Below, in pieces: positions 55,790-63,937 of a DNA stretch of 64,000 bases. This stretch comes from Sporosarcina sp. P34 (GTDB taxonomy: Bacteria > Bacillota > Bacilli > Bacillales_A > Planococcaceae). The stretch covers positions 62,001 to 126,000 of the forward strand of contig NZ_PDZC01000005.1 of assembly GCF_002743375.1 (NCBI RefSeq), written 5' to 3'. A program made the translations under genes and the position numbers. Numbering within the stretch: the first letter of the stretch is position 1; the number at the start of each line of letters is the position of its first letter. The notes under the pieces were generated by a model. That model saw only the letters and a program-made list of their open reading frames with translations, had not been told where the DNA came from and made no database searches.

Positions 55790-56674
55790 ATGAAGAAATT
55801 ACTACTAGTATTACTCATCTGTTTGGGGATCTATGCAGTCGTTACCCAGTGGAATGATGTGCAATTGTTAGATGAGAATTGGAGTACCTCGTCGAAGGCC
55901 ATGATTCTCTTGAATGCACATACAGGTGAGGTGTTATATGAGAAAAATAGCAAAAAACCATTACCAGTTGCTAGCATGACCAAATTAATGACACAATATA
56001 TCGTGTTGAACACGATCAAAAATGGAACAATTTCCTGGGAAACTACCTACCAGCCAAGTCCCACCGTGCTGGATATGGCACAGTTCGCTAGTGCTGCGAA
56101 ACTTGGCATGAAAGCAAATGAGAGCTATACAGTGCGTGAACTATTTACTGCGATGACGGTCATTTCAGCAAATGACGCCGCCCTTGCGTTAGCTGAAATC
56201 GTGGCAGGAACAGAAGAGGATTTTGTTGCGATTATGAATGAACAAGCACGTGCGTTTAAGCTAAAGAAAACCGTTTTCTATAATCCACATGGCTTAGATG
56301 GCAGTTATCTAGGCAGAGGTGATGATCAGAACAATCTAGCTTCCGCACATGACATGGCAATTATCGCTGATCGCCTCATCGCAACACATCCTAAAGTATT
56401 GGAATTCGCCAGTATGACGCACTTCATGTCTGATGAAGGAATGAAGATGTGGAATACGAATTTACTGTTGCCTGGAATGCGTATGCAAATGGCTGGCATC
56501 GATGGATTAAAGACTGGATATACCGATGCAGCGGGCTCGTGTTTTACGGGTAGTGGGGTATTCAATGGAGAACGGGTGATTTCCGTATTAATTGGAGTAG
56601 AGGAAGTAGACGGTAATGTATCGGAACCACGATTTAATGTAACTAGAGAAATGGTGGAGCAGTTTGTGAAGTGA
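55790..56674 (+). CDS. D-alanyl-D-alanine carboxypeptidase (S11, DacA/DacF-like)
   Basis: 294 residues with an N-terminal signal or anchor helix. The three penicillin-binding motifs are VASMTKLM (SxxK), SAND (SxN) and GLKTGYTDAAGS (KTG). It trims the terminal D-Ala of peptidoglycan stem peptides outside the membrane. It is shorter than DacA because the C-terminal beta domain is absent. It is monocistronic with a strong terminator behind it. Confidence 0.88.
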   Translation: MKKLLLVLLICLGIYAVVTQWNDVQLLDENWSTSSKAMILLNAHTGEVLYEKNSKKPLPVASMTKLMTQYIVLNTIKNGTISWETTYQPSPTVLDMAQFASAAKLGMKANESYTVRELFTAMTVISANDAALALAEIVAGTEEDFVAIMNEQARAFKLKKTVFYNPHGLDGSYLGRGDDQNNLASAHDMAIIADRLIATHPKVLEFASMTHFMSDEGMKMWNTNLLLPGMRMQMAGIDGLKTGYTDAAGSCFTGSGVFNGERVISVLIGVEEVDGNVSEPRFNVTREMVEQFVK

Positions 56675-56697
56675 TAATGAACTTATATCTGGTAAAA

Positions 56698-56750
56698 GAA
56701 AGGCTGTGCTCGAAACACTGATTGTTTTCTAGCACAGCCTTTCTTTTAAT
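56698..56750. terminator. Bidirectional terminator
   Basis: AAGAAAGGCTGTGCT and AGCACAGCCTTTCTT form a 15-bp stem between the convergent carboxypeptidase and bioA genes. Confidence 0.85.
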
Positions 56751-56757
56751 TATGTAA

Positions 56758-58128
56758 TTATTGCTGACTACTATTCATAGACACCAATTCTTCTGTCACT
56801 GCCTTAATTCCTTCTGTCATTAGAGCAACCATTTCCGTTAACTGTTCATTTGAAGTAGCAAGAGGTGGCATCAGGACAATGACATCACCGAGCGGCCTTG
56901 TCAGCAAACCGAGCTTTCTCATTTCCAATGTAGCCCGGTAAGCTACACGACTTTCTACTGGGAAGGATTCTTTAGTGTGCTTGTCTTTGACGATTTCAAT
57001 TCCGCACATCAAGCCACATTGTCTAACGTCTCCGACATGCGGAAGTTGCTGAATATCCACTAGCAATTCTTTCAGTAACGCAGCTTTTTCCTCTGCTTGC
57101 TTCACTAGTTGCTCTTTTTCAAAAATCTCCAAGTTCGCTAATGCCACTGCACATCCCAGCTGGTTCCCCGTGTAGGAGTGTCCATGGAAGAATGTTTTCA
57201 TTTCTTCATATTCTCCGTAAAACGCATGGTAAATTTCTTCGGTAGCGAATGTAGCAGCGACTGGCAAATAGCCTCCTGTAAGTCCTTTTGCTACAGTCAT
57301 TAGATCAGGCTCTATGTCTTCATGCTCGACAGCGAACATTTTCCCAGTACGTCCGAAACCAGTAGCTACTTCATCGACAATCAGTAAAACGTTAAATTCT
57401 TTGCACAAATTTTCAACGCCCTTTAAATAACCTGGAGGCATCGTATTCATCCCGCCCGCTCCTTGAATCATCGGCTCAAGCACCATTCCCGCGATTTCTT
57501 CATGGCGCTCTTCAAACAGCAAGCGTAATTCCCGCAAACTTTCATCGCGCACAATATCCGCATCACCTGAAGGGTGGCGGTAAACTGACGGGAACGGAAT
57601 GACGAGCGCATCAAATAATAGGGAAGTATAGACTTTGTGATACAGTTCAATAGACCCGACACTCATCGTACCGACCGTATCGCCATGATAGCCATTGCTG
57701 ACGGTCACAAAGCGTGTTTTTTTCTTGAAACCTTTATTCTGCCAATACTGATACGCCATCTTCACTGCTATCTCAACAGACGTCGCGCCGCTGTCGGAGT
57801 AAAATACACGCGTCAATTTTTGGGGTACTAATTCCACTAATTTCTCTGCCAATAGAATCGAAGGTATATTTGCAGCACCTAGTAACGTCGAATGCGCAAT
57901 GGACTGCAGTTGCGTTTGGATTGCTTCGTCTAATTCCTTTTTTCGGTGGCCATGTACATTTAGCCACAAAGAAGAATAGCCGTCCAAATACGTTTTGCCA
58001 TGTATATCCGTAACCGTCACACCTTCGCCACTTGCGATGATCAACGGATCTTTCTCGTAATCCGACATCTGTGTAAACGGTAGCCACATGTATTGCTTAC
58101 TTTTCTCGAGCAACTGATTTGCTTCCAC
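56758..58128 (-). CDS. bioA: Adenosylmethionine-8-amino-7-oxononanoate aminotransferase
   Basis: 456-residue class III PLP aminotransferase. [34 protein letters not shown], the cofactor Asp in [15 protein letters not shown] and the PLP lysine in [12 protein letters not shown] are all seen. It makes 7,8-diaminopelargonate in biotin synthesis. It follows bioD by 15 bases and is under the BirA operator upstream of bioD. Confidence 0.92.
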   Translation of the reverse strand: MEANQLLEKSKQYMWLPFTQMSDYEKDPLIIASGEGVTVTDIHGKTYLDGYSSLWLNVHGHRKKELDEAIQTQLQSIAHSTLLGAANIPSILLAEKLVELVPQKLTRVFYSDSGATSVEIAVKMAYQYWQNKGFKKKTRFVTVSNGYHGDTVGTMSVGSIELYHKVYTSLLFDALVIPFPSVYRHPSGDADIVRDESLRELRLLFEERHEEIAGMVLEPMIQGAGGMNTMPPGYLKGVENLCKEFNVLLIVDEVATGFGRTGKMFAVEHEDIEPDLMTVAKGLTGGYLPVAATFATEEIYHAFYGEYEEMKTFFHGHSYTGNQLGCAVALANLEIFEKEQLVKQAEEKAALLKELLVDIQQLPHVGDVRQCGLMCGIEIVKDKHTKESFPVESRVAYRATLEMRKLGLLTRPLGDVIVLMPPLATSNEQLTEMVALMTEGIKAVTEELVSMNSSQQ

Positions 58129-58143
58129 TTAGTAACGCCTCCT

Positions 58144-58833
58144 CTAAAATTGTATAATCCCATTCTTCGTAGCATCTCTTTCTCTTTTCCGAATCACGTA
58201 ACATTTCTTGAATGTCTTTTTGATAGGGAATGTTCCAATCACTGGAACACCGCTCATCTTATAGATCATTTCCACATTATCTTGGATGATAGTGGGGGAG
58301 TCTTGTGCCAAATCATTGAACAAAAGCCCTGCGATATGAATGCCTCTAGCTTTCATTGCTTCAATTGAAAGGACTGTATGGTTGATCGTCCCAACACCTG
58401 CTCGTGCTACTAATACGACAGAAGCCTGCAATTCTGCCATCCAGTCGATCATGCAATAGCCTTCTGAAGTGAGCGGAACATACAGTCCACCAGCTCCTTC
58501 TAGTACGATCCCGTCATACCTTCCGCTAAGTTTCTTCACGGATTGAGTCAATTTGTCTGTATCAATTTGTACGTTTTCCAACCTAGCTGCTAAATGAGGC
58601 GAGCAAGGAGTAGTGAATAAATAGTCGGGATGTAGTTGTTCTCTACCAGACGCAAGCTCATACGTCATACTATCTGGCGCCACAAAGCGTTCATTATGTA
58701 TAACTGCTCCCGTTTGGATTGGTTTAAATGGTATGAAATGCCGACCATTTTTAGATAAAAAATCACTGAGCAACACGGTGGCTACGGTTTTTCCTACATC
58801 GGTATCTGTTCCGGTTATGAATAATATCGACAC
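58144..58833 (-). CDS. bioD: Dethiobiotin synthetase
   Basis: 229 residues. The P-loop ITGTDTDVGKTVA, PFKPIQTGA and EGAGGLYVPL are BioD motifs. It carboxylates diaminopelargonate with ATP to give dethiobiotin. First gene of the bioD-bioA pair; bioB and bioF are not in the window. Confidence 0.92.
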   Translation of the reverse strand: MSILFITGTDTDVGKTVATVLLSDFLSKNGRHFIPFKPIQTGAVIHNERFVAPDSMTYELASGREQLHPDYLFTTPCSPHLAARLENVQIDTDKLTQSVKKLSGRYDGIVLEGAGGLYVPLTSEGYCMIDWMAELQASVVLVARAGVGTINHTVLSIEAMKARGIHIAGLLFNDLAQDSPTIIQDNVEMIYKMSGVPVIGTFPIKKTFKKCYVIRKRERDATKNGIIQF

Positions 58834-58855
58834 ATTGTACGCTCCTTTTGAAAAT

Positions 58856-58891
58856 ATGCGTTAACTAAGTTCTGAATTATGTTAACATATA
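58856..58891. promoter_or_regulatory. BirA operator between bioD and bioY
   Basis: GTTAAC at 58860-58865 and GTTAAC at 58881-58886 are separated by 15 bases, with flanks close to the Bacillus BirA pattern (TTGTTAAC, N15, GTTAACAA). It sits in the 96-base divergent gap, so one operator can repress both biotin synthesis and biotin uptake when biotinyl-AMP is plentiful. Confidence 0.8.
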
Positions 58892-58929
58892 TTTGTGGAG
58901 ACAACAATAGAAAGTAGGAGGATCAGAAA

Positions 58930-59496
58930 ATGAAACCAAAGGAAATTGTATTATGTGCATTATTTGCAGCAATGATGGGGGTGGGAGCGAATATTGCACC
59001 ACTGTTGACGATTGGAGGTGTGCCAGTCACACTTCAATTACTATTCGCTATATTGGCAGGGGGATTACTGGGCAGCCGATTGGGCGCCTGGTCTATGTTT
59101 GCTTATTTATTTATTGGATTGGCAGGCGCCCCGATATTTGCGCAATTTAAGGGAGGCCTCGGCAGCTTCCTCAGCCCGACGTTCGGTTACATTATTTCTT
59201 TCATCTTTGTAGCGTATGTCGTAGGCAAATTCTTCGAGCGTAAACCGTCGTGGATCAGTTACGCGGGGGCAGGTTTTCTTGCGATAGCGGGTAACTACAT
59301 AATCGGCACAAATTATATGTATTTCGCCTATGTATATTGGGTAGAAGCGCCTGCTGGATTCAGTTATGTACTGGCATGGTCGTGGATGGTTGCTTATTTA
59401 CCACTGGATATCGGGGTGACGATACTGTCTATTGTATTAATTCCAAGACTTCAGAAAGCTGTCAAATACCAGCCCTTAGGCAAGCGTTTAGCATAA
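58930..59496 (+). CDS. bioY: BioY biotin uptake substrate-binding component
   Basis: 188-residue membrane protein with six helices. GGVPVTLQLLFAILAGGLLGSR and FAQFKGGLGSFLSPTFGYI are BioY hallmarks. It binds biotin and works with the shared ECF ATPases and EcfT, whose genes are not here. The ATG follows AGTAGGAGG. It is divergent from bioD across the BirA operator. Confidence 0.92.
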   Translation: MKPKEIVLCALFAAMMGVGANIAPLLTIGGVPVTLQLLFAILAGGLLGSRLGAWSMFAYLFIGLAGAPIFAQFKGGLGSFLSPTFGYIISFIFVAYVVGKFFERKPSWISYAGAGFLAIAGNYIIGTNYMYFAYVYWVEAPAGFSYVLAWSWMVAYLPLDIGVTILSIVLIPRLQKAVKYQPLGKRLA

Positions 59497-59500
59497 AAAA

Positions 59501-59543
59501 TATACCTGTGTAAGAACGATTAAGAAGTTCTCACGCAGGTATA
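59501..59543. terminator. Hairpin between bioY and the convergent SDR gene
   Basis: ATACCTG and CAGGTAT form the outer stem and AGAAC and GTTCT an inner one. There is no strong T-run on the plus strand. Confidence 0.55.
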
Positions 59544-59551
59544 TGTGTACA

Positions 59552-60295
59552 TTACACCATCAAAAATCCACCACTCACACTAATACATTCCCCATTCACA
59601 AAGCTCGAGTCATCTGAAGACAAAAACGCTACAACTGAAGCTACTTCCGCGGGGTCACCCATACGACCAGCAGGCGTTAACATCGTCGCCATGTTCTTCA
59701 CGTCTTCTGGCAAATCTTTCGTCATATCCGTATTGATCTGACCTGGCGCTACCGCATTGACCGTAATCTGCTTCCCGCCGTTTTCTTTAGCCAATGTTCT
59801 CGTCAATCCAAGAACTCCGGCTTTTGATGCGCTGTAATTTGCCTGACCCATATTGCCCCAGCTGGAAGAAGAAGAGACATTAACAATCTTGCCGTACTGT
59901 TGCTTTCGCATGTGTGGAATGACTGCTTGGCACGTATAGAACATGCTGTTGAGATTGACGTCCATGACCGAATGCCACTGTTCGGGCGTCATTTTGTGGA
60001 AGAAGGAATCTCTCGTTATACCTGCATTGTTAATCAAGATATCAATCTTGCCGAACTTCTTGTAAATAGTAGAGAACGTTTTCGTCACATCTTCCGGATC
60101 AGCTACGTTACACTTCATTGCGAAAACCTTTTCACCTGAAGCATCTAATGCAGAAGCTGTTGTTTTCAACAGTTCAAAGTTTACGTCTAAAACAATTACT
60201 AAAGCACCGTCCTGAATTAAACGCTCCGCTATCTTCTTACCGATTCCTTGTGCTGCGCCCGTTACGACTGCAATTTTATCCACTAATTTTCCCAT
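59552..60295 (-). CDS. Short-chain dehydrogenase (FabG-like 3-oxoacyl-ACP reductase)
   Basis: 247 residues. The NAD(P) motif VTGAAQGIGKKIA, NNAGITRD, the catalytic Ser in VNVSSSSS and YSASKAG (Tyr, Lys) are all in place. The form is that of FabG/PhaB acetoacetyl-CoA reductases, but it stands outside a fatty acid operon, so the substrate is open. GGGATGGG precedes the ATG. Confidence 0.83.
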   Translation of the reverse strand: MGKLVDKIAVVTGAAQGIGKKIAERLIQDGALVIVLDVNFELLKTTASALDASGEKVFAMKCNVADPEDVTKTFSTIYKKFGKIDILINNAGITRDSFFHKMTPEQWHSVMDVNLNSMFYTCQAVIPHMRKQQYGKIVNVSSSSSWGNMGQANYSASKAGVLGLTRTLAKENGGKQITVNAVAPGQINTDMTKDLPEDVKNMATMLTPAGRMGDPAEVASVVAFLSSDDSSFVNGECISVSGGFLMV

Positions 60296-60510
60296 CCCTC
60301 ACACTCCTCATCACTTTCATAGAATAGTTAGATAATTTTATCATAAATGAATGATGATTCATATAGGGAAGTAGTAGCTTCGTGATATAGTGGTAAATAA
60401 ATGATTCCGTATCCACCAATTCAATCACGTGAAATAATTCACTCTATCCTTTACTATTAAAAACAGTACGACATAAAATACGCAACTAAACGAAAGGCGG
60501 AGATATTCAA

Positions 60511-60942
60511 ATGAACGCTTATGATGAGTACATGCGCGGGATTGTAACACCGATGCGCGAAGAACTAACAACTGTAGGGTTTACAGAACTCACAACGGCT
60601 GAAGAAGTCGATAATACGCTAAAAGACTTGGAAGGCTCAGCTGTTATAGTAATCAACTCTGTGTGTGGCTGTGCTGCAGGTTTGGCACGTCCTGCAGTAC
60701 GCGAGGCAATAGAAGAAGTAAAACCGGATCACTTGTTTACCGTATTTGCTGGACAAGATAAGGAAGCGACAGAAACTTTCCGTTCGTACTTCCCGGAAAT
60801 TCCACCAAGCTCGCCGTCCATTGCGATCTGGAATGAAGGTAAAGTTGTATACTTTATTCCACGTGAACAAATCGAGAATTTCCAAAAAGATCAAATTAAA
60901 GATCACCTAGTCGACGTCTTAACTCAAGTAGTCGCTCAGTGA
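60511..60942 (+). CDS. brxA: Bacilliredoxin (YphP-like)
   Basis: 143 residues of the BrxA/BrxB family, with the active-site CGC in VINSVCGCAAGLARPAV. These proteins remove bacillithiol from S-bacillithiolated proteins during redox stress. The ypiP-like gene right after it (4-base overlap) matches the Bacillus yphP-ypiP pair, so I call it brxA rather than brxB. The ATG follows AAAGGCGGAG. Confidence 0.88.
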   Translation: MNAYDEYMRGIVTPMREELTTVGFTELTTAEEVDNTLKDLEGSAVIVINSVCGCAAGLARPAVREAIEEVKPDHLFTVFAGQDKEATETFRSYFPEIPPSSPSIAIWNEGKVVYFIPREQIENFQKDQIKDHLVDVLTQVVAQ

Positions 60943-61718
60943 ACGTGATTATTACGACAGCAGGACGACCTGATGAACATTCCGCTACATTAATGCAGCA
61001 AGCAGCGGACGCGTTACAGGCACCTGTCATCGAACGAAAAAAGCGGTCCATTCCTACACTGCAGAACATCTATCAAGCAGATGTTCTAGTGGCGGGAAAG
61101 GACCGCTATTCGTTTTACCCAATAGGCAGCAGCGAACCGTTCTTCTTTCATCCGAACTCTGCGACTTATCGCTTGAAACGCATACTTAAAGGCGAAATAG
61201 ATCCACTTGTGGCGGCAGCTGATCTACAGCCAGGAGACTCATTCCTCGACTGCACACTGGGGCTCGGGTCTGACGCGATCATCGCATCCAGCACCGTGGG
61301 AGAAAAAGGAATAGTTGAAGGAATCGAAGGGGACCCAATCGTCGCGTTTCTCACAAAAGTTGGTTTACACAATTTCCCCATCGACTTTCCATTACTACAA
61401 GACGCGATGAGTCGGATTCAAGTAATTCACTCGGAAGCTATAGATTTCCTGAAAACCTGCGAAACGAACTCACGCGACGTCGTCTTCCTCGATCCGATGT
61501 TCACGACACCGATTGAAGAGTCTTCAAACTTCGAAGTGTTACGAGAAATTGGCGTAACGGATACTGTCACGGAACAATGGGTAAAAGAAGCTTTGCGTGT
61601 TTGCAGACGCCGAGTCGTTTTGAAAGACCATTATCAGTCTCCGCTGTTCGAACGCTTTGGCTTTATTCAGCAAATTCGTCCGTATACGAAAGTCCATTAC
61701 GGCGTGCTTGAGAAATGA
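60939..61718 (+). CDS. ypiP: Class I SAM-dependent methyltransferase (YpiP-like)
   Basis: 259 residues. LDCTLGLGSDAIIAS is the SAM-binding motif I and VVFLDPMFTTP the motif IV region, as in RsmJ-like methyltransferases, so rRNA is a possible target. The start is a GTG overlapping the brxA stop. The 3' end runs into a repeat array. Confidence 0.8.
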   Translation: MNVIITTAGRPDEHSATLMQQAADALQAPVIERKKRSIPTLQNIYQADVLVAGKDRYSFYPIGSSEPFFFHPNSATYRLKRILKGEIDPLVAAADLQPGDSFLDCTLGLGSDAIIASSTVGEKGIVEGIEGDPIVAFLTKVGLHNFPIDFPLLQDAMSRIQVIHSEAIDFLKTCETNSRDVVFLDPMFTTPIEESSNFEVLREIGVTDTVTEQWVKEALRVCRRRVVLKDHYQSPLFERFGFIQQIRPYTKVHYGVLEK

Positions 61719-61726
61719 ATTGGGCT

Positions 61727-61869
61727 TTGGCGCGGTTAGGAGATGCAATGGCGCGATGTTTTGTTGGAATAGCGCGGTTATCTGTTATTATGGCGCGGTC
61801 TTTACGACTTTTAGCGCGGTCCCACGACTGAATAGCGCGATTCTACCTCTTTTTAGCGCGGTCACTTCA
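61727..61869. repeat. Seven-copy repeat with exact 21-bp period
   Basis: The core GCGCG begins at 61730, 61751, 61772, 61793, 61814, 61835 and 61856, i.e. every 21 bases without exception. Each copy reads roughly (T)(A/G)GCGCG(G/A)T, followed by 12-13 bases that differ completely from copy to copy. In the frame of the core each unit would encode Ala-Arg plus five variable residues, but one unit contains TGA. 21 bp is two turns of B-DNA. Confidence 0.85.
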
Positions 61870-61898
61870 TTTTCAGACTTGGCAGCTTCCATAGAAAA

Positions 61899-61938
61899 AA
61901 GACTGTATGGCTTTTAAGAGCCATACAGTCTTTTTGTG
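61899..61938. terminator. Strong bidirectional terminator
   Basis: AAAAAGACTGTATGGCT and AGCCATACAGTCTTTTT form a 17-bp perfect stem. It terminates the brxA-ypiP transcript beyond the 21-bp repeat. Confidence 0.85.
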
Positions 61939-61952
61939 TTTTTACATAACGC

Positions 61953-62287
61953 CAGGCCGCATCGTAAAGGTGAAAGAGCACACCTTTACGATAGGTCTCC
62001 AGTGCCTGTCGAGGCTAGACGGCGTTCTTCGCTTTTGGTTTCATCCTGCTACGTACGCCAGCCTCTCGGGTCACTTCAGCCGCATCGAAAAGGTGAAAGT
62101 GCGCACCTTTACGATACGTCTTCCAGTGCCTGTCGAGGCTAGACGGCGTTCTTCGCTTTTGGTTTCATCCAGCTACGAACGCCAGCCTCTCGGGTCACTT
62201 CAGCCGTATCGTAAAGGTGAAAGTGCGCACCTTTACGATATGTCTTCCAGTGCCTGTCGAGGCTAGACGGCGTTCTTCGCTTTTGGA
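61953..62287. repeat. Three-copy direct repeat of about 124 bp with a hairpin in each unit
   Basis: Hairpins of the form CGTAAAGGTG - loop - CACCTTTACG begin at about 61961, 62084 and 62208. Each is followed by the near-identical stretch TCCAGTGCCTGTCGAGGC, TAGACGGCGTTCTTCGC and TTTTGG. The first two units continue with a shared TTTCATCC segment and a CGCCAGC segment; the third stops after TTTTGGA. Open frames across it repeat themselves and are not real genes. It resembles the dispersed intergenic repeats common in Bacillales. Confidence 0.85.
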
Positions 62288-62365
62288 TTAGTGTGTGAAA
62301 TTAAGGGAGCTCAAGTACAAAGTCAATACCAGCATACCAATACCTAATAGTAAGTTAACATCCAT
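62288..62365 (-). CDS. 25-residue hydrophobic micropeptide
   Basis: On the minus strand AAAGGAGGTCGCAACA, a near-perfect ribosome-binding site at optimal spacing, precedes an ATG at 62365. The ORF encodes MDVNLLLGIGMLVLTLYLSS plus LNFTH and stops at 62288. It is a single predicted membrane helix. I recognise no family; KdpF-like and Prli42-like peptides are of comparable size but not clearly related, and there are no kdp genes here. It ends exactly at the edge of the 124-bp repeat array. Confidence 0.55.
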   Translation of the reverse strand: MDVNLLLGIGMLVLTLYLSSLNFTH

Positions 62366-62555
62366 TGTTGCGACCTCCTTTATATGTAGCGCGTTGAGTG
62401 ATATCCGCTTAACTTGCAATCAAAGAACATTTTGTGAAATTAATGATTGAAGTTTGACTTTATTGTACAATGAAATAGTGAAAGATGAAACCTTTTGTGA
62501 CGCTTTTCGTATGAGTTATGTAGATGTTTGACGGAATGTTGAAGGAGTGATGAAA

Positions 62556-63143
62556 ATGAAGCAATGGTTACAGCGGCTGATGATCGCATCTGTCGCCGTG
62601 TTGACACTGGGCGTCATTACACCCAATCATGAAATTTGGACAAATTTTCAAGACAAGCATGAACCGAATGAATCCGGTACCCGCGCAGAAGGTACGGAGT
62701 ATTCCCTTGAGCTAAATGAAACTAGAAATGATTTACTGACACTCGATAGGTACACTGAAGAACAGCAATTGGTCGCGCACGCACGTCTATTAACATATGA
62801 AAAGTTTGGACAGCGTATCGGCCCCGTAATCCAGAATGAATTTGATAACGAGGTTTTTCCACGAATTGAAGCAGTAATCCAAACGACTGTACATAATGCA
62901 GCAGATCGCCGTCTTGCCATTACGGAGCAGCCTTCAGGCGATTATGCGGAAAAGATTTTCCATGTTTACGACAAGACAGCGAATCAAGATCTTATTAAAT
63001 TCCACGTACGGACAGAAAAACGACCAGGTGACGGCTACTTCTATAATTTCCATTACCATATAGCGGATGATGGCTTTGTCGCCCACCACACAGTCGGTGA
63101 TATTTTCTGGTCTAAGAACACACCACCGAAATGGCTAACCTAA
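62556..63143 (+). CDS. ypjP: YpjP-like protein
   Basis: About 195 residues with an N-terminal signal or anchor helix (LMIASVAVLTLGVITPN). RTEKRPGDGYFYNFHYHIAD and GDIFWSKNTPPKW near the C-terminus match what I recall of the YpjP family, whose function is unknown. ATG 62556 is preferred over GTG 62547 and ATG 62550 because AAGGAG needs spacing. In Bacillus subtilis ypjP is close to ypiP and yphP, as here. A terminator follows. Confidence 0.75.
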   Translation: MKQWLQRLMIASVAVLTLGVITPNHEIWTNFQDKHEPNESGTRAEGTEYSLELNETRNDLLTLDRYTEEQQLVAHARLLTYEKFGQRIGPVIQNEFDNEVFPRIEAVIQTTVHNAADRRLAITEQPSGDYAEKIFHVYDKTANQDLIKFHVRTEKRPGDGYFYNFHYHIADDGFVAHHTVGDIFWSKNTPPKWLT

Positions 63144-63153
63144 AAACTAGTGA

Positions 63154-63184
63154 ACACTCGTCATGATGACGGGTGTTTTTTTAT
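63154..63184 (+). terminator. Terminator after ypjP
   Basis: ACACTCGTC and GACGGGTGT pair around ATGAT and are followed by seven T residues. Confidence 0.8.
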
Positions 63185-63310
63185 CCACTACACGCTGATG
63201 GGATAACCGAAAAATAACTGGTTAAATCGGTTCGCGGTCTCAACGTCTTAGCTTGATTACGAAACGTGAAAAAAGAGGACTTCTTTTGACCCCTTTACTC
63301 ACCTTTCCAT

Positions 63311-63574
63311 TCATCTTGAATTTCTCTCCATTTTTTCAATTTGTTTACTCAATTGATCAATTTGCTTTTGCATTTTCTCCATTTCTTCAGATCGCTGGTC
63401 TTCTGATTCTTTCTGGTTTGCTTTTTCTAGTTCTTGAAGTGCTATACCTGCGGCAATGGTTTGAATTCCATCACCCAATGTAGAAAGTGCGGCCCCGAAC
63501 AATGCAAGCTTGGCAGCAAACACTTCAGGGGAGTCTGTATTTTGCCCAAACTGTTGGTTGTTGGAGTTGCTCAT
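63311..63574 (-). CDS. Small conserved-looking protein with C-terminal coiled coil
   Basis: 87 residues from the ATG at 63574, which follows AAAGGAGG. The N-terminal third is polar (SNSNNQQFGQNTDSPE), the middle is a hydrophobic amphipathic helix (FAAKLALFGAALSTLGDGIQ, then TIAAGIALQ), and the end is a highly charged coiled coil (MEKMQKQIDQLSKQIEKMER). It resembles small uncharacterised Bacillales proteins; no function can be given. Confidence 0.65.
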   Translation of the reverse strand: MSNSNNQQFGQNTDSPEVFAAKLALFGAALSTLGDGIQTIAAGIALQELEKANQKESEDQRSEEMEKMQKQIDQLSKQIEKMERNSR

Positions 63575-63899
63575 GAACACGCCTCCTTTTTCAAAACTAG
63601 CTATGATTTAAAAAATATAACAACCAAATGGCATGGTCAATTGGAAATAGTTAGACCAAAAGGATTGGTAGTGCCTAATTTCTAGTATTTACTCTATAAT
63701 TTCTTGAGTTGGCACTTGATCAGCTTACATTTCATAGCAATATATAGCATGATCCTCTCCGTTGATTGCCTTTACTAAGTAATTATTGGTTTGTATATTG
63801 GCACTGCTGTACTCGTGACTAATGCTTAGCAATGAACTCACTCTTGCCTAATAAACAGCATCCTTTTGTAGTTTATGTTCCGTTTACAAATGAGTGAAT
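63575..63899. other. Region without recognised gene
   Basis: About 320 AT-rich bases upstream of the small coiled-coil gene. Frames are short and have no ribosome sites. The leader and promoter of the minus-strand gene should lie here but no clear pair was identified. Confidence 0.5.
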
Positions 63900-63937
63900 G
63901 AAAAAAGGTCACTGAAATAGTTCAGTGACCTCCTACA
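63900..63937 (-). terminator. Terminator for a minus-strand gene beyond the window
   Basis: GGTCACTGAA and TTCAGTGACC form a 10-bp stem with a four-base loop. The T-run (TTTTTT) lies on the minus-strand 3' side, so it ends a transcript coming from beyond position 64000. Confidence 0.7.

Noticed and set aside
61727..61869. 21-bp array considered as CRISPR
   Set aside because: The conserved part is only about 8 bases and the spacers 12-13 bases, far below CRISPR dimensions.
61907..62266. Long open frames across the 124-bp repeats
   Set aside because: The translations simply repeat themselves (VKVRTFTI and RSSLLVSSS-type blocks), have no ribosome-binding sites and start within a terminator; they are by-products of the repeat.
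61953..62287. Repeat array considered as CRISPR
   Set aside because: Only three units of about 124 bp with the whole unit conserved; there are no short repeats alternating with unique spacers of equal size and no cas genes nearby.
63434..63685. 83-codon plus-strand frame
   Set aside because: It lies antisense to the small coiled-coil gene, has no ribosome-binding site and a composition typical of a shadow frame.
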